This document shows, in pieces, positions 20,157-31,300 of a DNA stretch of 64,000 bases. Both the position numbers and the translations under genes were made by a program. The notes under the pieces are model-generated. The model had not been told where the DNA came from, ran no database searches, and saw nothing but the letters and a program-made list of their open reading frames with translations. The stretch lies in the NCBI GenBank assembly GCA_025454855.1, contig JALONS010000014.1:1-64000 (forward strand), given 5' to 3'. Within the stretch, counting starts at the first letter, position 1; every line of letters starts with the position of its first letter. The stretch comes from Arcicella sp. Lineage in GTDB: Bacteria; Bacteroidota; Bacteroidia; Cytophagales; Spirosomataceae.

Positions 20157-20966
20157 ATGTCTAAATTGCGTATCCTTTACGTTGCCAGTGAAGTTGCCCC
20201 ATTTCTTTCTACGACTCAAGTCGCTGATTTTATCAGAAAATTACCATCTGCTATGCAAGATAAGGGTTTCGATATCAGGATTTTAGTGCCACGATTTGGT
20301 TTAATTAATGAACGTAAAAATCGTCTTCACGAAGTAGTCAGATTATCAGGTTTTACGGTTCCCGTTGGGGATTCAGATATGCCCGTTACCATCAAAGTTG
20401 CTTCATTACCTTTGGCAAGGTTGCAGGTTTATTTTATTGATAACGAAGACTATTTCCAACGAAAGTACGTTTTCACTGACAAAGAAAGTAAGTTTTATGA
20501 AGATAACGACGAAAGAGCTATCTTTTTTTGTAAAGGAGCTTTAGAAACCGTTAAAAAATTAGGTTGGTCGCCTGATATAGTACATTGTAGTGATTGGATG
20601 ACGGCATTAATTCCACTCTATCTGAAAACAACCTATAAAAACGACCCAATTTTTAAAGATTCAAAATCTGTATTTTCAGTATTTGATAATGGTTTCAGTC
20701 ATAAATTCCCATTCGAGGGTTTTTATGAAAAAGTAAAAATGACCCATGTGGATGATGAAATGTTGGGCAGTTTATCTTCGGCAGATTATGACGGATTTGT
20801 AAAAATTGGCATTGAGTATTCCGACATCGTCATTACCACTGAAGAAGAAATTACAGAGAAATTTAACACTATTTTTAATGAATTACCTGACAAAAAATTT
20901 GAGTACGTTTCAGAAACAAACATTGACGGTTTTTATGACCTCTACACTGAATTGGCGGGTGAATAA
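20157..20966 (+). CDS. Glycogen/starch synthase (GT5) N-terminal-domain-only protein
   Basis: LRILYVASEVAPF...DIVHCSDWMTALIPLYLK matches the GT5 N-domain; stops at 269 aa with no C-terminal GT-B domain. Confidence 0.8.
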   Translation: MSKLRILYVASEVAPFLSTTQVADFIRKLPSAMQDKGFDIRILVPRFGLINERKNRLHEVVRLSGFTVPVGDSDMPVTIKVASLPLARLQVYFIDNEDYFQRKYVFTDKESKFYEDNDERAIFFCKGALETVKKLGWSPDIVHCSDWMTALIPLYLKTTYKNDPIFKDSKSVFSVFDNGFSHKFPFEGFYEKVKMTHVDDEMLGSLSSADYDGFVKIGIEYSDIVITTEEEITEKFNTIFNELPDKKFEYVSETNIDGFYDLYTELAGE

Positions 20967-22449
20967 AAGCCTATTGATGGCTTCTGTTCTGGGAATTTGT
21001 TCGTTACTAATGGCTTGCGAAGACCCACAGGAAATTGGCTCAGAGGTTTTTGTACAAGATATTGGGGTTCTTTATACGGACACTCTTACTGTTAGTACTT
21101 CCACCCTACTGATGGATTCTATTGCTACCAATAACACAGACAACCTTCTGGTGGGTAGATATACCGACCCAACTTTCGGTGAAGTTGATGCGAGTGCATA
21201 CTTTCATATAGTAAACCAAGATACCTTATTTTCGAGTGTAGATACTGCGGGCAGAAAGGATGTGCAATGGGTGCGTTTCCCGAGCAAAGTGGATTCTATT
21301 CGTTTTATTTTGCCTTATACCTTGTACCATGGTGATACTTTGCAGCGTCAGACTTTCAAAGTTCATCAATTAGCCGATAATGCTCTGTTGGATGCTTCTG
21401 CTACGTATTACAGCAATAGTCCTGCCCCAGTTTTAAAATCAAATTTATTAGGACAAGCTCAAAATGTAAGGATAAGACCCGTCCGAAATAAAAATATTCT
21501 ATCGGGGAATGGTAAATTCGATACCTTGAGAATTCCGATTACAGACCCTGCTTTTATTAGCTTTATTGCTTCGCAACGAGATGCAAAAGTGAAAGATGAC
21601 GTATTGATAGGTACAGGATTCAGGAATAGAATCAGAGGCTTGGCTCTTACCTCTGAAAGTAACAAAAATGCTGCTATTTTAGGCTTTTCGGCTGATTTTT
21701 CGGTGGTAAGAATTTACTACAATTATAGATATACCTATATGCTCAGAAATAAGGCTAATACCGCTGATAGTATTAGAACAACGGTAGATACTACGAAATT
21801 TAACGAGTTGTATATCGGATTTTACAATCGAGGAGCCAATGGTGTGAGAGGTACACCCGTAAACGCCCGTTTTAATAAATTAACTTCTTCTCGGACAGGG
21901 GATTACAGTAAATTGATAAATGCTGGGAATATTCTCCCGAGTGCTTCAACTAAAAACGAAGTAGCCTTACAATCAAGTACTGGGTTGGGAGTAAAAGTGA
22001 ACTTCCCAACTTTACTGAAGTTAAAAGAACGTAAAGATATTGCCATCAACAAAGGTGAGTTGGTATTAGAACCAAACAATAGCAATGCTTCTCTGGCTTT
22101 GCCCCAAGACTTGGTTTTGATAGAGATGAACAATACAAATCGTCCATTGAGAACCACTACTACTGGAGATGGAAATCTATTATACATTGGTGGTGAAAAT
22201 TATAATGCAGCTTACACCTCTAAAACCAATGATTATACCTTTAATGTAACCAGTGCGTTACAGAATATCCTTTCTGGTAGAAACAAAACTAATGGATGGG
22301 TATTAGCCCCCAATGTATTTGCTACGAATGCCAATGGTCAGAGGGTGTTAGTGTCAGGAAAGAATATAGTAGGTACCAATGTGGATAGAGCAGTGTTTAA
22401 GAGTAGTAATATAAAGTTGAAAATATATTATACCTACGTTAGTAAATAA
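20935..22449 (+). CDS. DUF4270 family lipoprotein
   Basis: LLMACEDPQEIGSEVF lipobox and N-terminus; overlaps the preceding gene by 32 bp; precedes glmS. Confidence 0.85.
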   Translation: MTSTLNWRVNKSLLMASVLGICSLLMACEDPQEIGSEVFVQDIGVLYTDTLTVSTSTLLMDSIATNNTDNLLVGRYTDPTFGEVDASAYFHIVNQDTLFSSVDTAGRKDVQWVRFPSKVDSIRFILPYTLYHGDTLQRQTFKVHQLADNALLDASATYYSNSPAPVLKSNLLGQAQNVRIRPVRNKNILSGNGKFDTLRIPITDPAFISFIASQRDAKVKDDVLIGTGFRNRIRGLALTSESNKNAAILGFSADFSVVRIYYNYRYTYMLRNKANTADSIRTTVDTTKFNELYIGFYNRGANGVRGTPVNARFNKLTSSRTGDYSKLINAGNILPSASTKNEVALQSSTGLGVKVNFPTLLKLKERKDIAINKGELVLEPNNSNASLALPQDLVLIEMNNTNRPLRTTTTGDGNLLYIGGENYNAAYTSKTNDYTFNVTSALQNILSGRNKTNGWVLAPNVFATNANGQRVLVSGKNIVGTNVDRAVFKSSNIKLKIYYTYVSK

Positions 22450-22540
22450 TTTAGCAAATCCAAGTAGTTGATTAACAATTAGTTGTGTATTTTAAGTTGC
22501 TTGATTTTTTTATATAAAATCACATTAATAAATTATTCTG

Positions 22541-22580
22541 AAGCGGAGAATTCATAATCTGAATTCTCCGCTTTATTTTT
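22541..22580 (+). terminator. Intrinsic terminator after the DUF4270 gene
   Basis: aagcggagaattca-taatc-tgaattctccgctt plus T-rich tract. Confidence 0.85.
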
Positions 22581-22736
22581 GTGGCAATATATTACTGACT
22601 TTTTGAAGTTGTACAGTTTCAAAATTGAAGATGTTGAAAGTAGAGAAGATTAAATATCAATGGTATTACCTAATCTTTTCTATCACTCAACGCACATAAC
22701 TTTGATGAACTTATAGCTTCTATAACTTTAAAATAA

Positions 22737-24572
22737 ATGTGTGGAATTGTAGCTTATGTTGGGCATAGAGAAGCCTATCCTTTAATCATCAAAGGGTTAA
22801 AACGTTTAGAGTATCGTGGATATGATAGTGCAGGAGTTGCTTTATTAAATGGTGGGCTAAATGTTTACAAGAAAAAAGGTAAAGTAAAAGACCTTGAAGA
22901 AACCCTAAAAGGAGAAGATTTATCAAGTACCATCGGTATTGGGCATACTCGTTGGGCTACCCATGGTGAACCCAATGACCGTAATGCTCACCCGCATTAT
23001 TCAGCCAGTGAGCGTTTGGCGATTATTCACAATGGAATTATTGAAAATTATGATTCCATCAAGAAGAATTTAATTAAGAAAGGGCATATTTTTCATTCTG
23101 ATACTGATTCCGAAGTTTTTATCCATTTTATTGAGGATATTCAAAAAAATACGGGATGTTTATTAGAAGAAGCGGTACGTTTGGCGATGAAAGAAGTGGT
23201 AGGAGCGTATGCCATTGTGGTAATGGATACTGCCGACTCATCACAGTTGATTGCAGCTCGTAAGGGTTCTCCATTAGTGATTGGGGTAGGAGAGGGCGAG
23301 TTCTTCTTTGCTTCTGATGCTACGCCCATCATAGAATATACCAATGAAGTAATTTATTTGAATGATTACGAGTTGGCAGTAGTGCGTAGTGGAGAATTAA
23401 CCGTAAAAAATGTAGATAACATTCTGCAATCACCTTATATTCAAACGCTTGAACTTGAATTGGAGGCGATTGAAAAAGGAGGTTTTGAACATTTCATGTT
23501 GAAAGAAATCTATGAACAACCTCGCTCAGTGGCTGATTGTATGCGTGGACGTGTTAATGCTGACAGCGGTCATCTTATCTTGGGCGGTCTAAGAGATTAT
23601 ATTGATAAATTAGCTAAAACCAAGCGTATCGTAATTGTAGCTTGTGGTACATCTTGGCACGCAGGTTTAGTAGCGGAATATATATTTGAAGAATTAGCCC
23701 GAATTAACGTAGAAGTAGAATACGCTTCTGAGTTCAGATACCGCAACCCAATCATTAAAGAAGGAGATTTTGTGATTGCCATTTCACAATCTGGTGAAAC
23801 GGCTGATACATTAGCTGCCATTGAATTAGCGAAATCTAAAGGAGCAACCATCATTGGAGTTTGCAATGTGGTTGGTTCATCAATACCAAGAGCTACGCAC
23901 GCAGGGGCATACACGCACGCAGGTCCTGAAATTGGTGTAGCTTCTACCAAAGCCTTTACCGCTCAAGTAACGGTATTGGCATTGATGGCTATTTCGGTAG
24001 CTCGTAAAAAAGGTACTTTACACGAAGATACCTTCAGAAGACTATTGTTTGAATTAGAGCGTATTCCTGCTAAAATTGAGAAGGTTTTGCAAACCGATGA
24101 GAAAATCAAAGTGATTGCAGAACAATTTAAAGATGCTCGAAATTTTATCTATTTAGGGCGTGGATACAATTTTCCAGTGGCTTTAGAAGGAGCATTGAAA
24201 CTGAAAGAAATTTCCTACATTCATGCCGAGGGCTATCCTGCCGCTGAAATGAAGCATGGTCCAATTGCCCTGATTGATGAAGAAATGCCCGTAGTATTTA
24301 TAGCGACGAAGGATAGTTCTTACGAAAAAGTGGTTTCTAATATTCAGGAAGTGAAGGCTCGGAAAGGGAAAGTAATTGCTATTGTAACCGAAGGAGATAA
24401 ACTTATTCCAACGATGGCAGATTATACCATTGAAATCCCTGCGGCACATGATGCACTCATTCCGTTATTGGCTACAATTCCTTTACAATTATTATCTTAT
24501 CACATTGCTGTAATGCGTGGATGTAATGTGGACCAGCCCAGAAATTTGGCAAAATCAGTTACAGTGGAATAA
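22737..24572 (+). CDS. glmS: Glutamine--fructose-6-phosphate aminotransferase (isomerizing)
   Basis: MCGIVAYVGHREA N-terminal nucleophile; GHTRWATHGEP; two SIS domains; DQPRNLAKSVTVE C-terminus. Confidence 0.98.
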   Translation: MCGIVAYVGHREAYPLIIKGLKRLEYRGYDSAGVALLNGGLNVYKKKGKVKDLEETLKGEDLSSTIGIGHTRWATHGEPNDRNAHPHYSASERLAIIHNGIIENYDSIKKNLIKKGHIFHSDTDSEVFIHFIEDIQKNTGCLLEEAVRLAMKEVVGAYAIVVMDTADSSQLIAARKGSPLVIGVGEGEFFFASDATPIIEYTNEVIYLNDYELAVVRSGELTVKNVDNILQSPYIQTLELELEAIEKGGFEHFMLKEIYEQPRSVADCMRGRVNADSGHLILGGLRDYIDKLAKTKRIVIVACGTSWHAGLVAEYIFEELARINVEVEYASEFRYRNPIIKEGDFVIAISQSGETADTLAAIELAKSKGATIIGVCNVVGSSIPRATHAGAYTHAGPEIGVASTKAFTAQVTVLALMAISVARKKGTLHEDTFRRLLFELERIPAKIEKVLQTDEKIKVIAEQFKDARNFIYLGRGYNFPVALEGALKLKEISYIHAEGYPAAEMKHGPIALIDEEMPVVFIATKDSSYEKVVSNIQEVKARKGKVIAIVTEGDKLIPTMADYTIEIPAAHDALIPLLATIPLQLLSYHIAVMRGCNVDQPRNLAKSVTVE

Positions 24573-24746
24573 GAGAGATTGCGGATTGGATTTTCGACTT
24601 TATTATTACAATTGATAGTAATGTATGATTAATCCAGTATTGAAGTTTAGATTTTGATAGATGTTATTAGTCCTCTAATCTGAAATTTAAAATTTTCAAT
24701 CCGAAATCAACAATCAAATACCCCAAATCAAAATAACCGTTTACTC

Positions 24747-24786
24747 AAAGTCTGCTAAAAAATACGTTTTTAGCAGACTTTTTCGT
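24747..24786 (+). terminator. Intrinsic terminator-like hairpin
   Basis: aaagtctgctaaaaa-atacg-tttttagcagacttttt. Confidence 0.8.
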
Positions 24787-24820
24787 TATCTTCGTGATAA
24801 TCAATATTTTGCCTAAGTAT

Positions 24821-25717
24821 ATGAAGCGGTTGTTAATAACTGCATATTTCCTTACCGTATTTTGCTTCACGTCTAACGCCCAAAATTACGCCGACTCTCT
24901 GATGCTAACGTATGTCAGATGGGTTACTATCGACTTGGGTTCAGGTCTTCTTTGGAAAAGTTACCATTTTAATCAAAAAGAACTTTTTGCGTCTAATCAA
25001 TACATTAATATTCTTCAAACGAAGTTAGATAATAAAAATCTAAAGTTTGCTTTTGGCTCAGCAGATGCCTATGTACCCGAAGGAGATACGTTACGTAAGT
25101 TGAAGCCAACCAGTTTGTTAGCTTTTGAAAACTATGCTTTAGGAGCGGTAAACGGAGGTTTTTTTAATACTAAGAAGGGAGGTTCGGTAGATTTTATTAA
25201 AATCAATAAGAAAATATTAGATTCTGCTTCTTATTTGCCCAATAAGATGATTCCTGAGCATAGCATGGCAGCTATTACCATTGATAATGATGAATTGCAG
25301 ATTATAAAAGGAGGCACAAGGCTGTATTGGGAAAAATCTTTACCTCAAAGTAACGTTTTGGTTACAGGACCTTTGTTGATATACAATAACGAAGAGCAGG
25401 AATTACGAGTGAATGCCTTCAACAATAACCGTCATCCACGCACTTGTGCTTGCGTTACGAATAATAATGAATTGTTATTAATCACCGTTGATGGACGAAA
25501 TGCCATGGCTCAGGGGATGAATTTACACGAATTGACTTTCTTAACGAAGATGCTCAATTGTAAAGATGCGATTAATTTAGATGGTGGAGGCTCAACAACC
25601 ATGTACATCAAAGGACAACCCGAAGAAGGAATCGTAAACTACCCCTGTGATAATAAACAATTTGACCATCAAGGAGAGCGGGCGGTTAGTAATGTGGTGA
25701 TGATTTTAAAGAAATAA
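24821..25717 (+). CDS. Phosphodiester glycosidase (NAGPA domain) family protein, secreted
   Basis: Signal peptide MKRLLITAYFLTVFCFTSNAQ; AVNGGFFNTKKGG and CKDAINLDGGGSTTMYIKG. Confidence 0.85.
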   Translation: MKRLLITAYFLTVFCFTSNAQNYADSLMLTYVRWVTIDLGSGLLWKSYHFNQKELFASNQYINILQTKLDNKNLKFAFGSADAYVPEGDTLRKLKPTSLLAFENYALGAVNGGFFNTKKGGSVDFIKINKKILDSASYLPNKMIPEHSMAAITIDNDELQIIKGGTRLYWEKSLPQSNVLVTGPLLIYNNEEQELRVNAFNNNRHPRTCACVTNNNELLLITVDGRNAMAQGMNLHELTFLTKMLNCKDAINLDGGGSTTMYIKGQPEEGIVNYPCDNKQFDHQGERAVSNVVMILKK

Positions 25718-25736
25718 TCTCGTATGAAAATTCATA

Positions 25737-25790
25737 AGCCTTTGAGTGAAGGGAAACCATTACTATAGTTTTCCTATCACTCAAAGGCTG
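25737..25790. terminator. Bidirectional terminator between convergent genes
   Basis: agcctttgagtga / tcactcaaaggct arms. Confidence 0.7.
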
Positions 25791-25802
25791 TTTGAACTTT
25801 CT

Positions 25803-26576
25803 TTATCGATTAGCGTAATTTGTTAATCTCTCTGGAGCAAATCCTGTACGTCCGTAAGTGTAAAAAGTATAAACTCTACGGCTTACAGGAGCGAAACCAT
25901 TGAAACTGTACAAGATTTTAGTTGTACCAGCATCCATCACATCCAACGTATCGTTGATATTAGAAATAGGTATTTCGGTGAATTCAGAGATACTTCTGTA
26001 AGTCAAATTAGTTACTAATTTTCTTCTCTCTCTTCTGGAAAAAACATCAACGGGTTTGGGCGTTGCTGATACTACGATATTGGCAAAACGAGCTGCATAA
26101 AAATTTTCTTTGGGGGCAATTATTTTGTCTTCTACCAACCACAAAGATTGTCTGGGCGATTCTCCAATCATAAACATCGTATAATATTTACCTGCCTCCA
26201 TCGTCATCTGAGCAGTAAAAGCGGTATCACCTCTTACAGGTTTTCCGTAGTCGTTGCCAACTCGTCTATCCAATAAAAAATTAAACGCTGACGCTCCCGT
26301 TTTCAGAGAAGCATACGTAGCAGGACCGGGCCAAGAACCTGGCGATGACAACGCATTGCCATTGAGTTTGGCAGTATTTTGATAAATATAAAAACGAGTT
26401 ACTCCTACCCCCGGTGCTCCCGCAGGAACGTTAGAGGTATAAGCATTCACTACTTTTAAATTAGCATTATTGGGGTCGGCAAAAGCCCATTGCTGATTCG
26501 CCTCAATGAGATTTTTTTCACAGGCGAAAAGCCCCATAAAAAGAAGTGTTAAAGTGAAAATTGATATATATTTCAT
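25803..26576 (-). CDS. DUF4397-like lipoprotein
   Basis: Lipobox LFACE; NANLKVVNAYTSNVPAG N-terminus; last gene of the SusCD cluster. Confidence 0.7.
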   Translation of the reverse strand: MKYISIFTLTLLFMGLFACEKNLIEANQQWAFADPNNANLKVVNAYTSNVPAGAPGVGVTRFYIYQNTAKLNGNALSSPGSWPGPATYASLKTGASAFNFLLDRRVGNDYGKPVRGDTAFTAQMTMEAGKYYTMFMIGESPRQSLWLVEDKIIAPKENFYAARFANIVVSATPKPVDVFSRRERRKLVTNLTYRSISEFTEIPISNINDTLDVMDAGTTKILYSFNGFAPVSRRVYTFYTYGRTGFAPERLTNYANR

Positions 26577-26690
26577 CTGGTTGTAAGTTTTAATTTTATG
26601 AATCGTATCAGATGGAACCCCCATTATTTTGAGTGTCAAAATCTTTAGGCTGGACGTTTCATGTGATACGTATCGGTTTTGATAAAAACT

Positions 26691-28235
26691 TTAATTTTTC
26701 AAGGCAAAAAAAGTAGGGATAGTGTGATAATCCGCATCTAATCCTTTCACCTTTCGGAGTGCCTCTACATTCCATAAATATTCCGAATTGTATCGTGGAC
26801 GAACCCGATAAACGTTTTTGTTTAGATTATCAGGATAAAAAGTAGTAAACGTCCACGTTGGGAAAACGTCTGGGCTGTACTGATAGCGTCTTAAATCAAC
26901 CCAAGTTTCTTCAAAACCATGTCCCCAAAGAGCGATATATTTTTGTACCATAATATCTTTAATGGTTATATCGGCGGCTGTTTTGGGACTCACCGCAGCG
27001 ATGTAAGCATCAACTTCTGCTGGTGTGAATGCTTTATAACCCGTGAAGTTTTTGGTGAACATATCAAAATTAGCTCTAATGCCCGCTCTGAATGCTTCCA
27101 ACGCCATCGTCTTGTCTCCTTTAATGAAGGCGGCCTCCGCTTTGATGAACTGCATTTCCGAAAGTGTCATGATTGGAAACGGTGCATTATTCTTGAAATA
27201 ACTACGAGCGTTGGCATCAGCACCACCCGCAGGGGCAACTGTGGCTACAAAACCAAAGAAATTATACGTTCTACGGTTGGCTGGGAGGGTGGTAGCTTCT
27301 CCTGCATTTACAGTGAGTCCTCTGAATACTCCATCAGTACTTGGAATGAATAGATAGGCTAAACGAGGGTCTCTGACATTGGGATATATCGTACCGTCTA
27401 ATAAGCGAATGAAAAAATCACAAGGGCGATAAGCTCCCATATTATTACGACGTGGTCCATAAAAATTAGCATCGTCAGCCGCTGCTGGTCCATTATTAAA
27501 TTTCACGAAGGCATCATCATCTACCGTAGTCATGGCGGCATTCACATTTTTGATTACTTCGTCTGGTTTATAGTTTCCTTTCAGTGAATAACGGTGTAAT
27601 AATTTAGCTCTGACACCGCTCACAAACTTTTTCCATTTGGTGATATTGCCATCATAAAACCATTTATCGGCAGCAATAAAATCAGGGGATACTTGTTTAG
27701 ACGCTAATCTATTAAAGAAAATATCTGCCGAGTCACAGTGCATAGCTACACGGGTGTATACATCCTCTTGTGGGTCATATTCAAACGTAAGGCGACCTGT
27801 GTCAAATGCCTGTCTTAAAATAACATCGCCGTGATAATCAGTAAGTTGTAGCCAGCTCAAAGCAAAAAGGGCATGACCTACCCCGATGTATTCATCCTTA
27901 CCTTCTTTTCGGGCATCACGCATCATATTGATAACATTTTGCCCTAAATTCCAGTAATGAGTACGCCATTTTTCACCCGCATTATCAGAGTTTGGGTCAT
28001 AACCTTGTCTATCCCACGAGCCACCTGCGGTAGTGATAGTCCAGTTTTGAACGTAACGCCCCAAGAAACGAGAGTCAAATTGAATACCACGAGCCACATT
28101 AGCATATAAAGCTGGTAGGGCTTCGGCGGGTGTAACTTCCGTAGGAAGATTAGGATTTTTAAAGGCTTCGTCGATGTAGTTTGTACAAGACATCATTCCG
28201 AAGGTCAGTATGAGTAAGATATATATTTTTTTCAT
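26691..28235 (-). CDS. SusD/RagB family nutrient-binding lipoprotein
   Basis: MMSCTNYIDEAFKNPNLPTEVTPAEALPAL; directly downstream of SusC. Confidence 0.92.
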   Translation of the reverse strand: MKKIYILLILTFGMMSCTNYIDEAFKNPNLPTEVTPAEALPALYANVARGIQFDSRFLGRYVQNWTITTAGGSWDRQGYDPNSDNAGEKWRTHYWNLGQNVINMMRDARKEGKDEYIGVGHALFALSWLQLTDYHGDVILRQAFDTGRLTFEYDPQEDVYTRVAMHCDSADIFFNRLASKQVSPDFIAADKWFYDGNITKWKKFVSGVRAKLLHRYSLKGNYKPDEVIKNVNAAMTTVDDDAFVKFNNGPAAADDANFYGPRRNNMGAYRPCDFFIRLLDGTIYPNVRDPRLAYLFIPSTDGVFRGLTVNAGEATTLPANRRTYNFFGFVATVAPAGGADANARSYFKNNAPFPIMTLSEMQFIKAEAAFIKGDKTMALEAFRAGIRANFDMFTKNFTGYKAFTPAEVDAYIAAVSPKTAADITIKDIMVQKYIALWGHGFEETWVDLRRYQYSPDVFPTWTFTTFYPDNLNKNVYRVRPRYNSEYLWNVEALRKVKGLDADYHTIPTFFALKN

Positions 28236-28356
28236 TGTTTTCCTTTTGGTTATAAGTAAACGCTATGATTTAAAATATTACCATTGATTAATTTTTTGAT
28301 AACCAACAGTTTAAATCAACAATGCTTACTTATGTTGTCAGATAACTATTCTCTTC

Positions 28357-31300
28357 TTATTTTACTTTAAAGTCTGCTTTTATACCAACGGCGAATCCCC
28401 GTGGCGTTGAGGTTGTAAACCAGTCAATACCGTACCCGCCCGTTCCTTGCGTTGATGCAGTATTTCCATTTACCGAAGGGTCTGCTCCTGAGTAATTGGT
28501 TAAGATAAATAAATCTGTTCCATTGATAAACACATTGGCAGCCTCAAATCCTATTTTTTGCACCCACGATTTCGGCAAATTATACCCGAATGATAACTGA
28601 CGTAAACGCAACCAATTTACATTTCTCTCCATGAAATTAGAAGCATACAAACGTCCATCCTGATAGTAAGTAGAATACTGTGGATATATTTGGATAGTGT
28701 TAATGGTAGGATTATCAGTTTCTTGCAAGCCATCATTCAATACACCAGGTACTATTTGGGATTTCTCACGGTCGAGAGTAATGGCAGTTTGTCCTTGTAA
28801 TGTTCGTGCGTAAGCTGTTCCATTCATTACATCTCCACCTTTTTTAATGTCTAACAGGAATGAGACATTGAAATTTTTGTGAATTGTAAAATTATTATTG
28901 ATACCCAAGGTAAAATCAGGGTTACGGTCGCCAATTTTCACATAGTTAGGATTTACCAAAGGGTTGCCAGTTCCTGGGTCAATCAATATTTGCCCTTTCG
29001 AGTTACGCAAATAATCCTGTCCTGTAATAGTGGTAGTTGTTCCTCCCGGTACTAAACCATTTCTGAAAGCACTCAAAAAAGTATCAGAGTTGTAGTATTC
29101 GGGAATATTAGCAGGGAGGTTCAATACTTCATTGCTGGTTTTGGCAAAGTTGAAGGTTGTATTCCAAAGGAAATTTTTTGCCTTGATGGGTTTGGCTGTT
29201 ACGATAAGTTCAACGCCTTCATTACGAGTGTCTGCTACGTTGAGAGTGGCTAAGATAAAGCCCGAACCGTAGCTAAGACGTACCAAACGCACAATTTGCC
29301 CTACGTTTTTGGTATTATAGTAAGCCGCATCAATACTCAATCTATCTTCAAAGAATTTTAATTCTGCCCCCACTTCAAAAGTTTGTTGGCGTTCGGGTAA
29401 GATACCGGGGTTGTTGTTGGTAAACCCATAACCATAGCCCAGCCCACTGGTTAATTGTTTCGCATATACCGACTGTGAATTGTACGGAAGAATATCCTTG
29501 GCGGTTTCTGCCAAAGAACCACGTAATTTCCCGAAGGTCAGCACTTTACTTTTAGGTAGTAAATCGCTGAATACAAAGGCTAAACTGGCAGCAGGATAAA
29601 AAAACGAACGAGATTCGGCTGGTAAGGTAGAAGTCCAGTCATTACGTCCTGTAAGCGTAAGCGTAAGCCATTTGTCATAACTAAAAACATATTCCCCAAA
29701 AACACCTTGTAGTCTTCTGAGTGTGAGGGTATCACGCCCTAATGAACGGCTATCCAAATACGTGGCAGGGTCGGTAGTTCTGAATTCTGGAATAAAAGCT
29801 GTACTTCCTACTACTTGTCGGGTCAGGCGTTGTCCACGTTTAGAGAAGGTCTCCGTTCTGTAGTCATCTACGGCAGTTCCTACTCGCAAATCCATGTTGA
29901 TTTTGGGCGTTATTTTTCGATTAGCCCCCACAATGAATACACCACTCAAACCACGATATTGTTGGGTATATTCCTCTAAATGTCCACCAACAGAAAAGAA
30001 ATCGTTTGAACTCGGATGGTAAAAAGTATAACCATCGGTGTTAAAGCCATCATAACTCAACCGAGTAATGACATCCAACCAACTGAGAGGTTTGTAGGTA
30101 GCCGAAAAATTATAATTTCTTCGGTACGTTTTGTCAGCACTTTGGTTCTTATTCACCGACCAGTACGGGTTGTCTATTTCTGCAAAGTTTTCACTATCGA
30201 AAAATCTTCTACGGCTTCCATCGGCATTGATATAGTCGCTGGCATCATCGGTTACGGGCCAATACAAAAGTCCTTGTAAATAGCCATTTGTCCCTCTCAA
30301 TGCCTTTTGATTGTAGCTGTACGTATATGCACCCGTAACCGACATATTCAGTTTATTCTTGAAAGCTGAATAATTGAGGGTAAGACGGGCATTATAACGG
30401 TCAAAAATAGTATTAGGCACAGTACCATTTTGATTAGTACTACCCAATGAAGCCCGATAAGTAAGATTGTCTTTTCCTCCGTTTACCGAAAAATTGTGCA
30501 TACTCGTCAGAGCATCCTTGAAGAAATTACGAATATTATCATAAATGGGCGTTCCTTCTGGTAATTTAGGACCAAACATCAAGCGTGTTTGTGTTGATGA
30601 CCCCGTTGTACCTGTACCGTAAATACTCTGAGAAGTTTCTGGGAATAAATACGTTTGGTCAATTCTGAAGGAGTTGCTATACGAAATTTTAGGTTTTCCT
30701 GCTTGTCCACGTTTGGTTTTAATGATGATTGCACCACTACCCGCATCAATTCCGTACAGAGAAGTAGCTTCTGGTCCTTTTAATACTGTAAGGCTTTCGA
30801 TATCGTTAGGGTTTAAGTCAGAAAGTCGGTTTGAGAAATCATTATCACGGTTGGAACCACCCGAAGCCAACTGTCCTTGATTGAGCGTTGAGTTATTGAT
30901 AGGTAAACCATCAATTACAATCAGTGGAGAGTTATTACCACTCAAAGAGTTGAAGCCACGAAGAACTAATGCTGATGATGCTCCTGGAGCACCCGACGTG
31001 GCGTTTATGGTAGCCCCTGCTACTCTTGACTGAAGAGCATTAAAAATATTTTCTCGTCCAGATTCCGCAATTTCGTCACCGTTTACGGTTTGAGTTGCGT
31101 AGCCCAAACTTCTTTTACTTTTATCCAAACCAAAAGCCGTAGTAACCGTTACTTCGTCTAATTCCGAAGAGGAACTTACCAACGATACATTAAGAACAGA
31201 TTGGTTGCCTACTTTTATTTCTTTTTTTTCGTAGCCCAATGAATTGAAAACGAGCGTTGAGCCTTCCTTTGCCGATATTTTAAAAGTACCTTCGGCAGTG

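Noticed and set aside
18483-24572. panD/panC/GT5-like/DUF4270/glmS order as a novel operon
   Set aside because: Gene order resembles arrangements commonly seen in Bacteroidota, and panD/panC are divergent from the rest; only the truncated GT5 protein itself was kept as notable.
30016-30880. Plus-strand ORFs within SusC genes
   Set aside because: Antisense to a continuous SusC/RagA reading frame.
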